Source of the DNA: Cohnella lupini
Lineage (GTDB): Bacteria; Bacillota; Bacilli; Paenibacillales; Paenibacillaceae
Direction: 5' to 3'
NCBI RefSeq assembly: GCF_003386205.1
Contig: NZ_QRDY01000008.1
Location: forward strand, 156,104-220,103
DNA: 64,000 nucleotides
The number at the start of each line of letters is the position of its first letter. Position 1 is the first letter of the stretch. Position numbers and translations under genes: made by a program. This document shows, piece by piece, positions 32,499-42,056 of this stretch. The notes beneath the pieces were generated by a model. It searched no databases. It had not been told where the DNA came from and saw only the letters and a program-made list of their open reading frames with translations.

Positions 32499-33497
32499 AT
32501 GGGAGACAAGCTTCGTTGGGGGATTATCGGCGGCGCGAATATCGCGGTTCACGCCGTCATGCCTGCGATTAGGGAATCGGAAACAAGCGTAATCGCGGCG
32601 GTGGCCAGCCGCGATAAGCGGAAGGCGGAAGAAATCGTAGCTAATTACGAGGGCGCTACAGCTTACGGAAGCTACGAGGAACTGCTCGCGGATTCGCGTA
32701 TCGACGCCGTATACATTCCGCTTCCCAACCACTTGCATCGGGAATGGACGATTCGTGCCGCCGCGGCTGGCAAACATATATTGTGTGAGAAACCGTTGGC
32801 TTTGACGGCGAAGGAGTCGTTGGAGATGGCGGAAGCGTGCGCGGATGCGGGGGTACATCTTGCGGAAGCGTTCATGTACCGGCATCATCCCCGCTGGGAG
32901 CAAATCCGGAAGATCGTCGATTCGGGAGAGATCGGTCGGGTTAGAGCGCTTCGAGGCGCATTCTCATTCAATAACGCGGGAGATAAGAACAATATTCGTT
33001 ATCGCGCCGATTGGGGCGGAGGAAGCTTGTACGACGTGGGTTGTTATCCGCTTAGCGCGGCAAGGCTGCTGCTCGGCTCCGAGCCGGAAGCGGTCACCGT
33101 TCACGCCCAGTTCTCCGAGGAGCACGACAACGTCGATATGATGGCGTCCGGGCTCGCGGAATTCCCCGGAGGTGTTTCATTGACCTTCGACTGCGGCATG
33201 TGGGCGTCCTTCCGACAGAATTTCGAAATCGTCGGTGCAGACGGAACGATCGATATTCCTAATGCCTTCTTGACCGGGAAGGATAATGCGGACTTTATCG
33301 TTAACGGGCAGAACGGAAGGCGAACGGAGCAATCGGTCGGCGTTAACGCTTACGCTCTTCAGGTCGACGACTTCGCCCGCGCCGTCCGGAACGGACAACC
33401 GCAACGCTTCGCGCCGTCCGACGCCGTGTCGAATATGAAGGTGCTGGACGCGTGCTACCGCTCGGCTTTAGAAAAAGCGAGAATTACTCTTATTTAA
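32499..33497 (+). CDS. Gfo/Idh/MocA family oxidoreductase
   Basis: A 332-residue NAD(P)-dependent dehydrogenase. The N-terminal Rossmann domain begins LRWGIIGGANIA with the nucleotide-binding glycines, and EKPLALTAKESLEM carries the conserved Lys of the EKP motif near residue 95. The C-terminal substrate domain follows (GGGSLYDVGCYPLSAARLLL). The ATG at 32499 follows AAGAGGTTGAG; in-frame ATGs upstream lie in the promoter region. It probably oxidises a sugar or cyclitol and is paired with the aldo/keto reductase downstream. Confidence 0.93.
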   Translation: MGDKLRWGIIGGANIAVHAVMPAIRESETSVIAAVASRDKRKAEEIVANYEGATAYGSYEELLADSRIDAVYIPLPNHLHREWTIRAAAAGKHILCEKPLALTAKESLEMAEACADAGVHLAEAFMYRHHPRWEQIRKIVDSGEIGRVRALRGAFSFNNAGDKNNIRYRADWGGGSLYDVGCYPLSAARLLLGSEPEAVTVHAQFSEEHDNVDMMASGLAEFPGGVSLTFDCGMWASFRQNFEIVGADGTIDIPNAFLTGKDNADFIVNGQNGRRTEQSVGVNAYALQVDDFARAVRNGQPQRFAPSDAVSNMKVLDACYRSALEKARITLI

Positions 33498-33518
33498 AAG
33501 GAAAAGGGGCGTAATTAA

Positions 33519-34466
33519 ATGACGCGATCGACGATGAGCTCCATTCGCATAGAAGGTATCGAAACGCCGATATCCCGTCTTATTATGGGATCGATGATGC
33601 TTCACGAAGACCGCATGGAGCATGCGAACGAGCTGCTCGATGCTTACATCGAGGCGGGCGGGAATACGATCGACACGGCTCACGTCTACGGGGCGGCGGG
33701 CAAGAGAGCGCTCGGTCGATGGATGAGAGAGGGTAACCATCGCTCCTCGTTGATCTTGATCGGGAAAGGAGGTCATCCGGACGAGAATGGACCCCGGATG
33801 ACGAACCAAGCGATGGAACGGGATCTGGAGGAATCGCTCGAACGTTTGCAGACGGACTATGTGGACATCTACATGCTGCACAGGGATGATCCGTCAGTGT
33901 CCGTCGGGTACATCCTCGAATCGCTCGAACGGCTGCTCGAATCCAAACGCTGCCGCGCGCTCGGGGTATCGAACTGGACGACCGCCAGGTTGGAAGAAGC
34001 CAATGCTTACGCCTCTTCAAGCGGACTGACCGGTTTCGCCTGCAATAGTCCGAATCTAAGCTTGGCTAAGCCGAACGAGCCCCGCTGGGCAGGATGTATC
34101 TCTGCGGACGCGGACTACGTGTCTTGGCATGAGACATCGCAGCTCCCGCTCCTTTCCTGGTCGTCGCAAGCCGGAGGGTTCTTCACCGGAAGGTTCTCGC
34201 CGGATCGGTTGGAGGATCAAGAAGCAGTTCGCGTCTACTATAGCGACGCGAACTGGGAGCGGCTGCGCCGGGCAAGGCAGCTTGCGGAGAGCAAAGGATG
34301 CGATGCCAATCATATCGCGTTAAGCTACGTGCTGAGGCAACGGTTCCCGTCCTGCGCGATAATAGGACCGAATAGTCCAGCGGAGCTCCACTCCAGCCTT
34401 CGGGGCTTGGAAGTCGGATTAACGCAGAAGGAAGCGGATTGGTTGGATTTATTGACGGACGAATAG
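33519..34466 (+). CDS. Aldo/keto reductase
   Basis: A 315-residue NADPH-dependent reductase of the AKR TIM-barrel fold. The catalytic Asp and Tyr are in NTIDTAHVYGAAGKR, the Lys in ILIGKGGHP, and the His in YMLHRDDPSVS; the barrel end includes ESKGCDANHIALSYVLRQR and IIGPNSPAEL. It lies 21 bases after the Gfo/Idh gene and is probably co-transcribed. Its role is likely a sugar or hydroxycarbonyl conversion linked to that enzyme. Confidence 0.93.
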   Translation: MTRSTMSSIRIEGIETPISRLIMGSMMLHEDRMEHANELLDAYIEAGGNTIDTAHVYGAAGKRALGRWMREGNHRSSLILIGKGGHPDENGPRMTNQAMERDLEESLERLQTDYVDIYMLHRDDPSVSVGYILESLERLLESKRCRALGVSNWTTARLEEANAYASSSGLTGFACNSPNLSLAKPNEPRWAGCISADADYVSWHETSQLPLLSWSSQAGGFFTGRFSPDRLEDQEAVRVYYSDANWERLRRARQLAESKGCDANHIALSYVLRQRFPSCAIIGPNSPAELHSSLRGLEVGLTQKEADWLDLLTDE

Positions 34467-34475
34467 TCGGAAAGA

Positions 34476-34510
34476 AAGGGCCGAGCGGGAGTTATACCTG
34501 CTCGGCCCTT
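34476..34510. terminator. Bidirectional terminator
   Basis: Stem GGGCCGAGC / GCTCGGCCC with an approximately 12-base loop between the convergent aldo/keto reductase and MFS genes. A-rich sequence precedes it and TT follows it. Confidence 0.75.
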
Positions 34511-34559
34511 CGCGTGCGTGCGGACGGACTAAATGGACTGACATCGTCTGTTAACGTTA

Positions 34560-35822
34560 TTAACCTTGCCGATCATACCGATTAAACATGAGATGGTATA
34601 GGAAAGCGGCTAGGATCGACAAGCCCGTCAATATCCAGAACGTCCATTCGAAGCCGATCCAGCTGCTGAGCGGAATGGACAGCGGTGCAATGGTTCTACC
34701 CAGAGTGAACCTTACGCTCGAGGCGGCAAAATACTGGCCGCGCATATGCTCCGGCGCTAACCGGGATACAAAAGCCTGCTGCGGACCCGCGGACATCAGC
34801 TCGGCAAGCGTGAACACCGCAATCGCCAGCGTGAAGCCCCAGAACGTGGACATCTGGCCGAATATGGCGATTCCGAGAGCGTAGAACAGGGCACCGCCTA
34901 TGAAAACGATGCGGTCCCGGAAGCCTAGCATCCATCTCGTCACGATAACGGTGAAGAGGGCGACGAATAGCCCGTTCTCCGATACGATAAGTCCGAACAG
35001 CTTTTCTCCGGTCAGCTGCCAGCTCCAATCTCCGTAGGAGAGTACTGTCGTAAGAGGCACGGTTTCCTTCAAGAAAACGGGAAATAACAAATCCAGTTGC
35101 ATGAACGTTTGCGACAGAAGAACGCCTGCCAGTATAAAGAGGAAAAACACTCTGTCCGATGCGATAACCCGATAATCCCTTAGCTGCTCCGTAATAAATC
35201 GATACCAAGGGCGGCCTTTATCCGCGTTTACTCGATCTGCAATCTCGATGGGAAGGGTTTCCCGGATTAGCCGTCCAAGTAGGATAGCGAGCAGAACGCA
35301 CAGTGCCGATGCCGCGGCCAATACGATGAACGGATCGTCCAGGAACAGTACGGATCCGATCAACGGGCCGATCACGACGGCGATATTCGCCGCGGTATAG
35401 AAAACGGCGAAAACGCCGGCGCGATGGCGATCGGGAACGACATCCGCGACCATCGCCTGGCTGGCCGGATAATAGAAGGAGCTGAAAAGGCTCGCGATGG
35501 TGAATCCCGCGAATCCGACGATCGGCTGGAACAACCACGGCGACGATGCGAGCGCGAACAACCCGTACCCGACGGCTTGTCCGATTGCCGCGACGACCAT
35601 CATTTTCTTCCGCCCGAATCTGTCGGCGCAGTAACCGCCGGACAGGTTGGCGAGAACCGATAAAGCCTGCGAGAGCATAAGTAGGATCCCGGTCCAGCCC
35701 TTGCCGAACGATTCCGCGAAGTAGATGGACAAGAACGGGAAAAAAGCCCACAGAATTACGTTGAAAGAGGCTTCCCCGGCTAAACGAATTTTTAAGTTGC
35801 GATCCCAATCTCTAATTCTCAT
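34560..35822 (-). CDS. MFS transporter
   Basis: A 420-residue twelve-helix major-facilitator protein. Family features include AGEASFNVILWAFFPFLSIY, the loop-2/3 motif GGYCADRFGRKKMMV (the conserved D-R-GRR/K signature) and a second-half counterpart after the central loop. A drug or sugar efflux role is possible. It is divergent from the carbohydrate ABC operon and convergent with the aldo/keto reductase. Substrate unknown. Confidence 0.92.
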   Translation of the reverse strand: MRIRDWDRNLKIRLAGEASFNVILWAFFPFLSIYFAESFGKGWTGILLMLSQALSVLANLSGGYCADRFGRKKMMVVAAIGQAVGYGLFALASSPWLFQPIVGFAGFTIASLFSSFYYPASQAMVADVVPDRHRAGVFAVFYTAANIAVVIGPLIGSVLFLDDPFIVLAAASALCVLLAILLGRLIRETLPIEIADRVNADKGRPWYRFITEQLRDYRVIASDRVFFLFILAGVLLSQTFMQLDLLFPVFLKETVPLTTVLSYGDWSWQLTGEKLFGLIVSENGLFVALFTVIVTRWMLGFRDRIVFIGGALFYALGIAIFGQMSTFWGFTLAIAVFTLAELMSAGPQQAFVSRLAPEHMRGQYFAASSVRFTLGRTIAPLSIPLSSWIGFEWTFWILTGLSILAAFLYHLMFNRYDRQG

Positions 35823-36045
35823 GATGTGAACGACCTCTGGCTGTTAAAGTATTCACACATCATAACGCCTATCCGTTCCGGGAACAAGAAGGGAACGATG
35901 GTAAAGAAAATGCGAAATGGCGCGGAAAAGCAAATTCAGTACAATGAAAAACAAATCGACGCCATTATCGGCGAACGATCGGAACTTTATAATGAGAAAT
36001 GTAAGCGCTACGCAAAAACATTCATTCTACTGGGGGAACAGAAGT

Positions 36046-37380
36046 ATGAAACGAATTTGGACACTTGCGATCATGATCGTACTCGTCGCGGCTACGATAT
36101 CCGCATGCGGCGGAAACAACAAAGGCAATAACGGTAACTCGACGCCATCTAGTCAAGCCGCTAGCTCGGAAGCGCCGGTCGTCACCGAGACGGCTTCGGC
36201 TACGGCAAGCGAAGCGGGAGCGGGAACGGACATTAGCGGGAAGATCGTATTCGCGACGAACCGCACCGATTTGATCGATACGAAGTTCAAGGAGTACGCG
36301 GAGGCATTCCGCGCGAAATACCCGAATGCCGAGGTAGAGTTCGAAGCGCTGAAGGATTACGAGTCGGCGATCAAGCTTCGCATGGCGACGGCGGAAATGC
36401 CGGACGTTATTCTCATTCCGAACATGCCGAACGCGCAGCTTCCGGATTATTTCGCCGAATTGGACGATCTGGGGTTAAACGACGTCATCCGGTTCAAGGA
36501 CTACAAGTCGCTCAACGGCAAAGTATACGGCTTGGTATCCGGCGGTTCCACGACGGGTATCGTCTACAACAAGAAAGCTTTCGAGAAAGCCGGCATTACC
36601 GCGGTTCCGAAAACTTTAGACGAGTTCTATGCGGCAAGCGAGAAGCTTAAGACCGCCGGAATCGTACCGATGGCCACGAATTACAAGGACAAATGGCCGT
36701 TATACGGATGGCAACACGTTGCCATCGCAATGTCCGGCAACCCGGAGTTCTGGAACGACCGCCTGAAGCAAGAGAAAGCGTTCGAGCCGGAAGGAGCATG
36801 GGCGAAATCGCTATCGATCCTGAAGACGATCATCGACAAAGGATATGCCGAGAAGGACATTAACTCCACGAATTGGGAGCAATCCAAGAAAGATGTAGCC
36901 TCCGGTAGAATGGCGATGTACCTGCTGCCGAACTGGGTCATTCCGCAAGTCATCGAGAACGGCGCGGCATCCGAGGACGTAGGCTTCTTCCCGTTCCCCT
37001 ACGATAACAGCGGCACGCTGACTACTCTGTTGACGCCGGATTACTTCTACGCGGTGAGCAAGAACAGCAAGAATCTGGCTACGGCGAAGGCATTCGTGAA
37101 ATGGTTGATCGAGGAGTCCGGCCATGACGACTTCTCCGGCTTCATTCCTTCGATAAAGACGAAACAATCCACAGTGAAGCAGTTGTCCGACTTCCTGGCA
37201 ACGCCGGGCTTGAACTTCGTGGAGATCGCGCCCGACAACAGCGACGCGATGGAGATTCAGAACAAAGGACAGATCGATTTCAACGACATGGCGCAAGAAA
37301 TCGCGGTATCCGATATCGCCGGCGTATTCGACAAATACAACAAGAAGTGGGACGAAGCCAAGAAAGCTCTCGGTAAATAA
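36046..37380 (+). CDS. Carbohydrate ABC transporter substrate-binding lipoprotein
   Basis: A 444-residue extracellular solute-binding protein of the CUT1 sugar type (family 1). Signal peptide and lipobox are IMIVLVAATISACGG, so the Cys is lipidated. A low-complexity Ser/Ala/Glu linker (about 25-65) is followed by the binding domain (GKIVFATNRTDLIDTKFKEY ... YGLVSGGSTTGIVYNKKAFE). The ATG at 36046 follows TGGGGGAACAG; upstream ATGs encode no signal sequence. It is followed by an intercistronic hairpin and two permeases; no ATPase gene is present, so a shared MsmK-type ATPase is likely. Confidence 0.95.
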   Translation: MKRIWTLAIMIVLVAATISACGGNNKGNNGNSTPSSQAASSEAPVVTETASATASEAGAGTDISGKIVFATNRTDLIDTKFKEYAEAFRAKYPNAEVEFEALKDYESAIKLRMATAEMPDVILIPNMPNAQLPDYFAELDDLGLNDVIRFKDYKSLNGKVYGLVSGGSTTGIVYNKKAFEKAGITAVPKTLDEFYAASEKLKTAGIVPMATNYKDKWPLYGWQHVAIAMSGNPEFWNDRLKQEKAFEPEGAWAKSLSILKTIIDKGYAEKDINSTNWEQSKKDVASGRMAMYLLPNWVIPQVIENGAASEDVGFFPFPYDNSGTLTTLLTPDYFYAVSKNSKNLATAKAFVKWLIEESGHDDFSGFIPSIKTKQSTVKQLSDFLATPGLNFVEIAPDNSDAMEIQNKGQIDFNDMAQEIAVSDIAGVFDKYNKKWDEAKKALGK

Positions 37381-37416
37381 ACGTTCGGTAAATAAGCCTT
37401 ATACCACTCGGGAAGC

Positions 37417-37446
37417 GGGTAATCATGCGTCGGCATGATTACCCTT
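37417..37446 (+). other. Intercistronic hairpin after binding-protein gene
   Basis: A perfect stem GGTAATCATGC / GCATGATTACC with a GTCG loop (37418-37443), followed by CTTTCTC. It probably stabilises the binding-protein message or weakens read-through, so that more binding protein is made than permease, as is common in such operons. Confidence 0.7.
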
Positions 37447-37491
37447 TCTCTTCTCGACGATTCAGAATCCAAATATCGATGAGGGCTGACT

Positions 37492-38361
37492 ATGAGCTAT
37501 AACCTGCAGAAGAAAAGCCTGATTATCTCGTTCATGCTGATTCCGCTCGTGCTGCTGTTGACGTTCACCTATTATCCGGCGGCTAGATTGATTTACTTGA
37601 GCTTCACATCTTGGGATGGATATAGCCCCGTAAAGCAATGGGTAGGTTGGGACAATTACCGGACGATATTCGCCAACAACGAGACTTTCTCCGTCTTGCT
37701 GCACAATATGGCTTACTTCGCGGGCGGCATCGTGCAGAACGTCGTCGCGTTCATGTTCGCCGTCCTTCTTAACGGTAAGCTGAAGGGGAGGAACGTATTC
37801 CGAACGACGTTATTCCTGCCGTACATTATGAACGGCGTTGCCGTAGCTTTCATGTTCGGGTACGTATTCGATACGAATAACGGTTCGCTGAACTTCCTAT
37901 TAGAGCGCATCGGAGTAGAGCCCGTTAGCTGGCTGGGGACGCCGGTCCTCGTTAATTTCGTGCTGGCGTTCATCAGCGCGTGGAAGTTCATGGGCTTTAA
38001 TATGGTCGTTTACTTGGGGGCGCTGCAGTCGCTTCCGGAAGACGTCTTCGAGGCCGCGCGCATAGACGGCGCCAAAGGCCGGCAAGTTCTGAGATATATC
38101 ACGTTACCCGGATTGAGGAGAATCATCGAGCTCAATCTATTCTTAACGGTAACCGGAGCATTGGAAGTATTCGACCTGCCGTTCGTATTGACGCAGGGAG
38201 GACCGCTTAACGCAAGCGCCACGTACGTTCAGAAAGTGGTGGAAACGGCGTTCCACTACAGCAATTTCGGGTTAGCCTCCGCCATGAGCGTCATTCTGAT
38301 GCTTATCGTCGTCGTTGTCGTATCCGTTCAAAGAATGCTTGTTCTCGGAAAGGGGGATTAG
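37492..38361 (+). CDS. Sugar ABC transporter permease, MalF/AraP-like
   Basis: A 289-residue inner-membrane permease with six predicted helices. The EAA loop is EDVFEAARIDGAKGRQVLRY, the ATPase contact site of binding-protein-dependent importers. It starts MSYNLQKKSLIISFMLIPLV. It lies 112 bases after the binding-protein gene and 6 bases before the second permease. It works as a heterodimer with the next protein in sugar uptake. Confidence 0.93.
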   Translation: MSYNLQKKSLIISFMLIPLVLLLTFTYYPAARLIYLSFTSWDGYSPVKQWVGWDNYRTIFANNETFSVLLHNMAYFAGGIVQNVVAFMFAVLLNGKLKGRNVFRTTLFLPYIMNGVAVAFMFGYVFDTNNGSLNFLLERIGVEPVSWLGTPVLVNFVLAFISAWKFMGFNMVVYLGALQSLPEDVFEAARIDGAKGRQVLRYITLPGLRRIIELNLFLTVTGALEVFDLPFVLTQGGPLNASATYVQKVVETAFHYSNFGLASAMSVILMLIVVVVVSVQRMLVLGKGD

Positions 38362-38366
38362 CGGAT

Positions 38367-39194
38367 ATGAAAACCTCCGCCGCCTCTCTATCGTTCAAAT
38401 ATACGCTGTTGCTGTTCGCGTCCCTGATCGTCTTTTTCCCGTTGTACATCCTGTTCATCAATTCGTTCAAGGGAAGCGCGGAATACGGCTCGACCAACAT
38501 CTTTACCTTGCCGAGATCGTTTATGAATTTCGAGAATTTCAAGCTCGTATTCGAACGCGCGCACTTGGACGAGGCATTCCTGAACACGGTCATCGTGATC
38601 GGACTTTCGCTGATCGGCAACATTCTGTTGGGAACGATGGTATCCTACGTTTTGGGGCGCTTCGAATTCAAAGGCCGCAAGCTGATTCTCGGTCTGTACG
38701 CGGGAGCCGTCGTCATCCCCGCAATCACGACCCAAGTCGCGGTTTTTTCGATTATTCGCACTTTAGGCCTCTTTAACACGCACTTCGCCCCTGTGCTGCT
38801 GTATATAGGCGCAGACGTTATCCAAATCTATATTTTGCTGCAATTCATACGCAACATTCCTTACGAATTGGACGAGAGCGCGATGATCGAGGGAGTAAGC
38901 CTGTTCGGGATATTCTACCGGATTATCGTTCCGTTGCTGACGCCGGCCATATCGACGCTGATCATCTTGAAGACGATTTCCATCTATAACGACATGTACA
39001 CTCCGTATTTGTATATGCCCGCGCAACGACTCGGAGTCGTGTCCACGACGCTAATGAAGTTCACCGGCAACAATAGCGCGGAGTGGCAATTAATTTCGGC
39101 GGCTATACTCGTTATTTTACTGCCTACGGTACTCTTGTATTTATTTCTTCAGAGGTACATCTTCTCGGGCATTACGAGCGGAGCGGTTAAATAG
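38367..39194 (+). CDS. Sugar ABC transporter permease, MalG/AraQ-like
   Basis: A 275-residue permease with six helices. The EAA loop is DESAMIEGVSLFGIFYRIIVPLLTP cut here to its core, DESAMIEGVSLFGIFYRI. The family start PLYILFINSFKGSAEY (MalG-type) is clear. It follows the first permease by 6 bases and ends before a hairpin and a cre-like site ahead of the kinase gene. Confidence 0.93.
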   Translation: MKTSAASLSFKYTLLLFASLIVFFPLYILFINSFKGSAEYGSTNIFTLPRSFMNFENFKLVFERAHLDEAFLNTVIVIGLSLIGNILLGTMVSYVLGRFEFKGRKLILGLYAGAVVIPAITTQVAVFSIIRTLGLFNTHFAPVLLYIGADVIQIYILLQFIRNIPYELDESAMIEGVSLFGIFYRIIVPLLTPAISTLIILKTISIYNDMYTPYLYMPAQRLGVVSTTLMKFTGNNSAEWQLISAAILVILLPTVLLYLFLQRYIFSGITSGAVK

Positions 39195-39205
39195 ATCGGC
39201 GAATC

Positions 39206-39241
39206 GGCTTTCCTGTCCGCAAGCTTAACGGCAGGAAGGCC
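39206..39241 (+). terminator. Hairpin after the permease gene
   Basis: Arms GGCTTTCCTGTCCG and CGGCAGGAAGGCC (39206-39219, 39229-39241) form a long stem with one bulge. No T-tract follows, so termination efficiency is uncertain. Confidence 0.55.
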
Positions 39242-39258
39242 ATTTCCGTCATCGGTGC

Positions 39259-39274
39259 TTGAAAGTGCTTTCAA
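39259..39274 (+). promoter_or_regulatory. cre-like (CcpA) site before sensor kinase gene
   Basis: TTGAAAGTGCTTTCAA matches the Bacillus catabolite-response consensus WTGNNARCGNWWWCAW at all but one defined position (T for C) and is nearly palindromic. It lies 78 bases before the kinase start. It would allow glucose repression of the regulatory genes; binding not shown. Confidence 0.5.
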
Positions 39275-39351
39275 CTCGTAAACGGGTGTGATACGGTGAT
39301 TATTGCGATCCTTCAAGGACCGAGAGTCATGTTATCAAGGAGGAAACGGGA

Positions 39352-41139
39352 TTGCCGCGGAATCTATGGATGAAGTTCATTAAGTTATCGCTCACGACGA
39401 AATTGATAGCCGTGCTGATCATACTTATTACCGTTCCCTTGCTGCTCATCAGCTTCTTCTCGTATTCCAACTACACTCGCTCGATACAGAACAATACGGT
39501 AGTATACGTCAATCAGATATCCAAAAATATATTGCAGCGAGTAGATCAATACGTATCCGACATTAAGCGGGTGACTGGCAGCCAAATCTACATGCAGGAT
39601 ATCCAAGTTTCTTTGGCCAAGCCGGACAAGAGCTTGGACGACAACCGCAAGCTGCAGGATTTCACCAAAGGGCTAAACAGTCTTAAGAACGATACGGAAG
39701 CAGTCTATATTTTCGATAAATACGGCAGTTTCTACTACGCGACCAAGGGAGATAGCATGCGCGATGATATCGTCGAGCAAGTCGCCCGGCTTCAAGAAGA
39801 AGTGAAGAAGGCTAACGGCTCGTCTATCGTCATAAGCACTCAGAAGCTGAGTTCTCCCACGTCGGGTAGCTATTATTTCTCCGTCGCGCGTGAACTGAAG
39901 AACACGAATACGCTAGAATCGATCGGAATGATTATTTTCGATTCGAACATTCGGGTCATCGCGGACGCGGTGAGCGAACTGGATCAAGTGACTCATGGGC
40001 AGACGATCGTGATCGATGATCGGAACACCGTCATCTACGACAGCGAGCAACGCTGGATATCGACGAACTTGGACAATAACCCGATCGTCCGGCTAGCCTC
40101 AGGTTCGGAAGGGAGATTTCATTACAAGCTGGATGGCAGGAATTACTTGTGCACGTACGCCACGTCGGAAGTAACGGGATGGAAGCAAATCGTGCTTATT
40201 CCGATAGACCGGTTAACGGAGGAAGCGAAATCGACTCGCAACGTCACCTTACTGCTGGTCGCGCTTCTGATCGTAGCGGCCTTGTTCCTCTCGATCTGGC
40301 TTACGCTTAAGCTGACGCGCCCGATGCGGGATCTGATGAGAACGATGAAGCAAGTGAACAAGGACAATCTCGACGTTCAGTTCCCGGTCAAGCATTCCGA
40401 CGAGTTCGGCATTCTGGCAAAGCAATTCAATAGCATGATTCGGCGGATTCGAAACTTGGTCGAAGAAGTATATCATACGCAGAACCGCAAGAGGGAAGCG
40501 GAGCTGAGGTCATTGCAGCACCAGATCAATCCCCATTTTATATATAACACCTTGGAAGTGATCCGCATGACAGCGGAAGTGAAGCAAGATTACGAAATCT
40601 CCGACATGACTTACAATTTGGGGGAGTTGCTCAGGTACGGAATTATCCGCGGCACCGAAGCCGTAACGTTCGACAAGGAAATCGAACATCTGGAGCAATA
40701 CGTGACCTTGCAAAATTACCGCTTCTCGAAGGACATCCAACTCGAAGTAACGGTAAGGGAGCGGCATGTCCACTATCGGATGATTAAGCTTTTGTTCCAG
40801 CCGATCGTAGAAAACGCGATTCTGCACGGTTTCGAAACGAAGGATGACGATTGCCGGATCCGAATGACTTCGGAAGAGGATTCGAGTTATGTGTACTTCA
40901 TGATAGAGGATAACGGTTCAGGCATGGATGAGGACACGCTAAAGGGAATTCGGGCGACGATCCAAAGCCATGGAGAGCCCTCCGACCGTTCCAGCATAGG
41001 AATCGAGAACGTTAACGAGAGGATTCGGCTGCATTACGGACCGCAATTCGGGCTTCGAATAGAAAGTCGGATCGGATCGGGGACGATCGTGACGATTGCG
41101 TTGCCCGCTGTTAAAGAGGGGGAGGAAGAGAACATATGA
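39352..41139 (+). CDS. YesM-like sensor histidine kinase
   Basis: A 595-residue membrane kinase. The start is a TTG at 39352, with AAGGAGG at 9-base spacing, giving MPRNLWMKFIKLSL; an internal ATG at 39370 is the alternative. Helix 1 (LIAVLIILITVPLLLISFFS, about 20-40), a Cache-type extracellular sensor (about 40-295), helix 2 (about 300-322), HAMP (about 322-375), the His_kinase domain with LQHQINPHFIYNTLEVIRM carrying the phosphorylated His, and the HATPase with DNGSGMDEDT. It is coupled to the response regulator by 4 bases and probably senses the sugar taken up by the adjacent transporter. Confidence 0.94.
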   Translation: MPRNLWMKFIKLSLTTKLIAVLIILITVPLLLISFFSYSNYTRSIQNNTVVYVNQISKNILQRVDQYVSDIKRVTGSQIYMQDIQVSLAKPDKSLDDNRKLQDFTKGLNSLKNDTEAVYIFDKYGSFYYATKGDSMRDDIVEQVARLQEEVKKANGSSIVISTQKLSSPTSGSYYFSVARELKNTNTLESIGMIIFDSNIRVIADAVSELDQVTHGQTIVIDDRNTVIYDSEQRWISTNLDNNPIVRLASGSEGRFHYKLDGRNYLCTYATSEVTGWKQIVLIPIDRLTEEAKSTRNVTLLLVALLIVAALFLSIWLTLKLTRPMRDLMRTMKQVNKDNLDVQFPVKHSDEFGILAKQFNSMIRRIRNLVEEVYHTQNRKREAELRSLQHQINPHFIYNTLEVIRMTAEVKQDYEISDMTYNLGELLRYGIIRGTEAVTFDKEIEHLEQYVTLQNYRFSKDIQLEVTVRERHVHYRMIKLLFQPIVENAILHGFETKDDDCRIRMTSEEDSSYVYFMIEDNGSGMDEDTLKGIRATIQSHGEPSDRSSIGIENVNERIRLHYGPQFGLRIESRIGSGTIVTIALPAVKEGEEENI

Positions 41140-41921
41140 TGATAAAACTTCTGATCGTGGACGACGAGGAAAGGATTCGCAACGGACTGGCCGCAATGGT
41201 GCTGTCGATGGGGCTTTGCATAGAGATCGAGGGGTTATGCGGCAACGGAATTCAAGCCCTGGAGAAGGTAAGAGAGTGGACGGGCGAGGATTGTAAAATC
41301 ATGATCACGGATATTAAGATGCCGATGATGGACGGAATGAAGCTCATCGAGAAGGTGAACGAGGAAGCTCCGGAAATCCACATGATCCTGCTCAGCGGGT
41401 ACAGCGAATTTCAATATGCCAAGCATGCGATTCGCAACGGCGTCGTCGAGTACCTATCCAAGCCGGTGAACCGCAAAGAGCTGCAGGCGACCTTGGTAAG
41501 AATCCAGAAGAAAGAGCTTGGCGGGGAATCGGGGGACGGAGCGCTAGCGGACAAAGCCGAAGCTGCAGTCGAAGGCGAAGCTCCCAAAGGGCATCGGAAG
41601 CACGCGGTAGAAGAAGTCATACGACTGCTGGAGTCCGATCTGAAGGAGTCCTTCGATTTGCTCGCGTTATCGGAGAAAGTCAACTTGAATCCTAGCTATC
41701 TCAGCAAGCTGTTCAAGAAGGAGACGGGAAAGACGATCACCGATTACCTGATGGAAGCGCGAATCTCCAAGGCTAGGCGGATTCTGGAGGAATACCGGGA
41801 TGTGAAAATGTACGAAGTCGGCTCGCTGGTAGGTTATCCCGATCCCATGTACTTCAACAAACTGTTCAAGAAACATGTGGGCATGGCTCCCAAGGAATAT
41901 CAGGATTCGCTCTCCGGTTAG
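41136..41921 (+). CDS. YesN-like response regulator with AraC output
   Basis: A 261-residue regulator. The receiver is residues 1-125: LLIVDDEERIRNGL (acidic pocket), phospho-acceptor in IMITDIKMPMMDGMKLIE (Asp near 53), and switch residues LLSGYSEF and YLSKPVNRKEL. A linker rich in Ala/Glu follows, then two AraC helix-turn-helix motifs at about 165-255 (LALSEKVNLNPSYLSKLFKK and VGSLVGYPDPMYFNKLFKKH). It is shorter than classic YesN (about 370 or more residues), lacking a middle domain. It most likely activates the ABC operon. Confidence 0.94.
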   Translation: MMIKLLIVDDEERIRNGLAAMVLSMGLCIEIEGLCGNGIQALEKVREWTGEDCKIMITDIKMPMMDGMKLIEKVNEEAPEIHMILLSGYSEFQYAKHAIRNGVVEYLSKPVNRKELQATLVRIQKKELGGESGDGALADKAEAAVEGEAPKGHRKHAVEEVIRLLESDLKESFDLLALSEKVNLNPSYLSKLFKKETGKTITDYLMEARISKARRILEEYRDVKMYEVGSLVGYPDPMYFNKLFKKHVGMAPKEYQDSLSG

Positions 41922-41993
41922 TCGGAAGACAGAACGGCGAGAATGATGTGGAGTTCCAAATACGGATTTCGAAGCGAGCCCGCTTCATATTAA

Positions 41994-42034
41994 AAGCTCC
42001 GCAGTCAGTCGAAATGACTGCGGAGCTTCTTTAT
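41994..42034. terminator. Bidirectional terminator
   Basis: Stem AAGCTCCGCAGTCA / TGACTGCGGAGCTT with a 7-base loop, T-tailed right side. It lies between the response-regulator gene and the convergent symporter gene. Confidence 0.85.
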
Positions 42035-42056
42035 TGGTCGAGTAGGATTGACCGCC

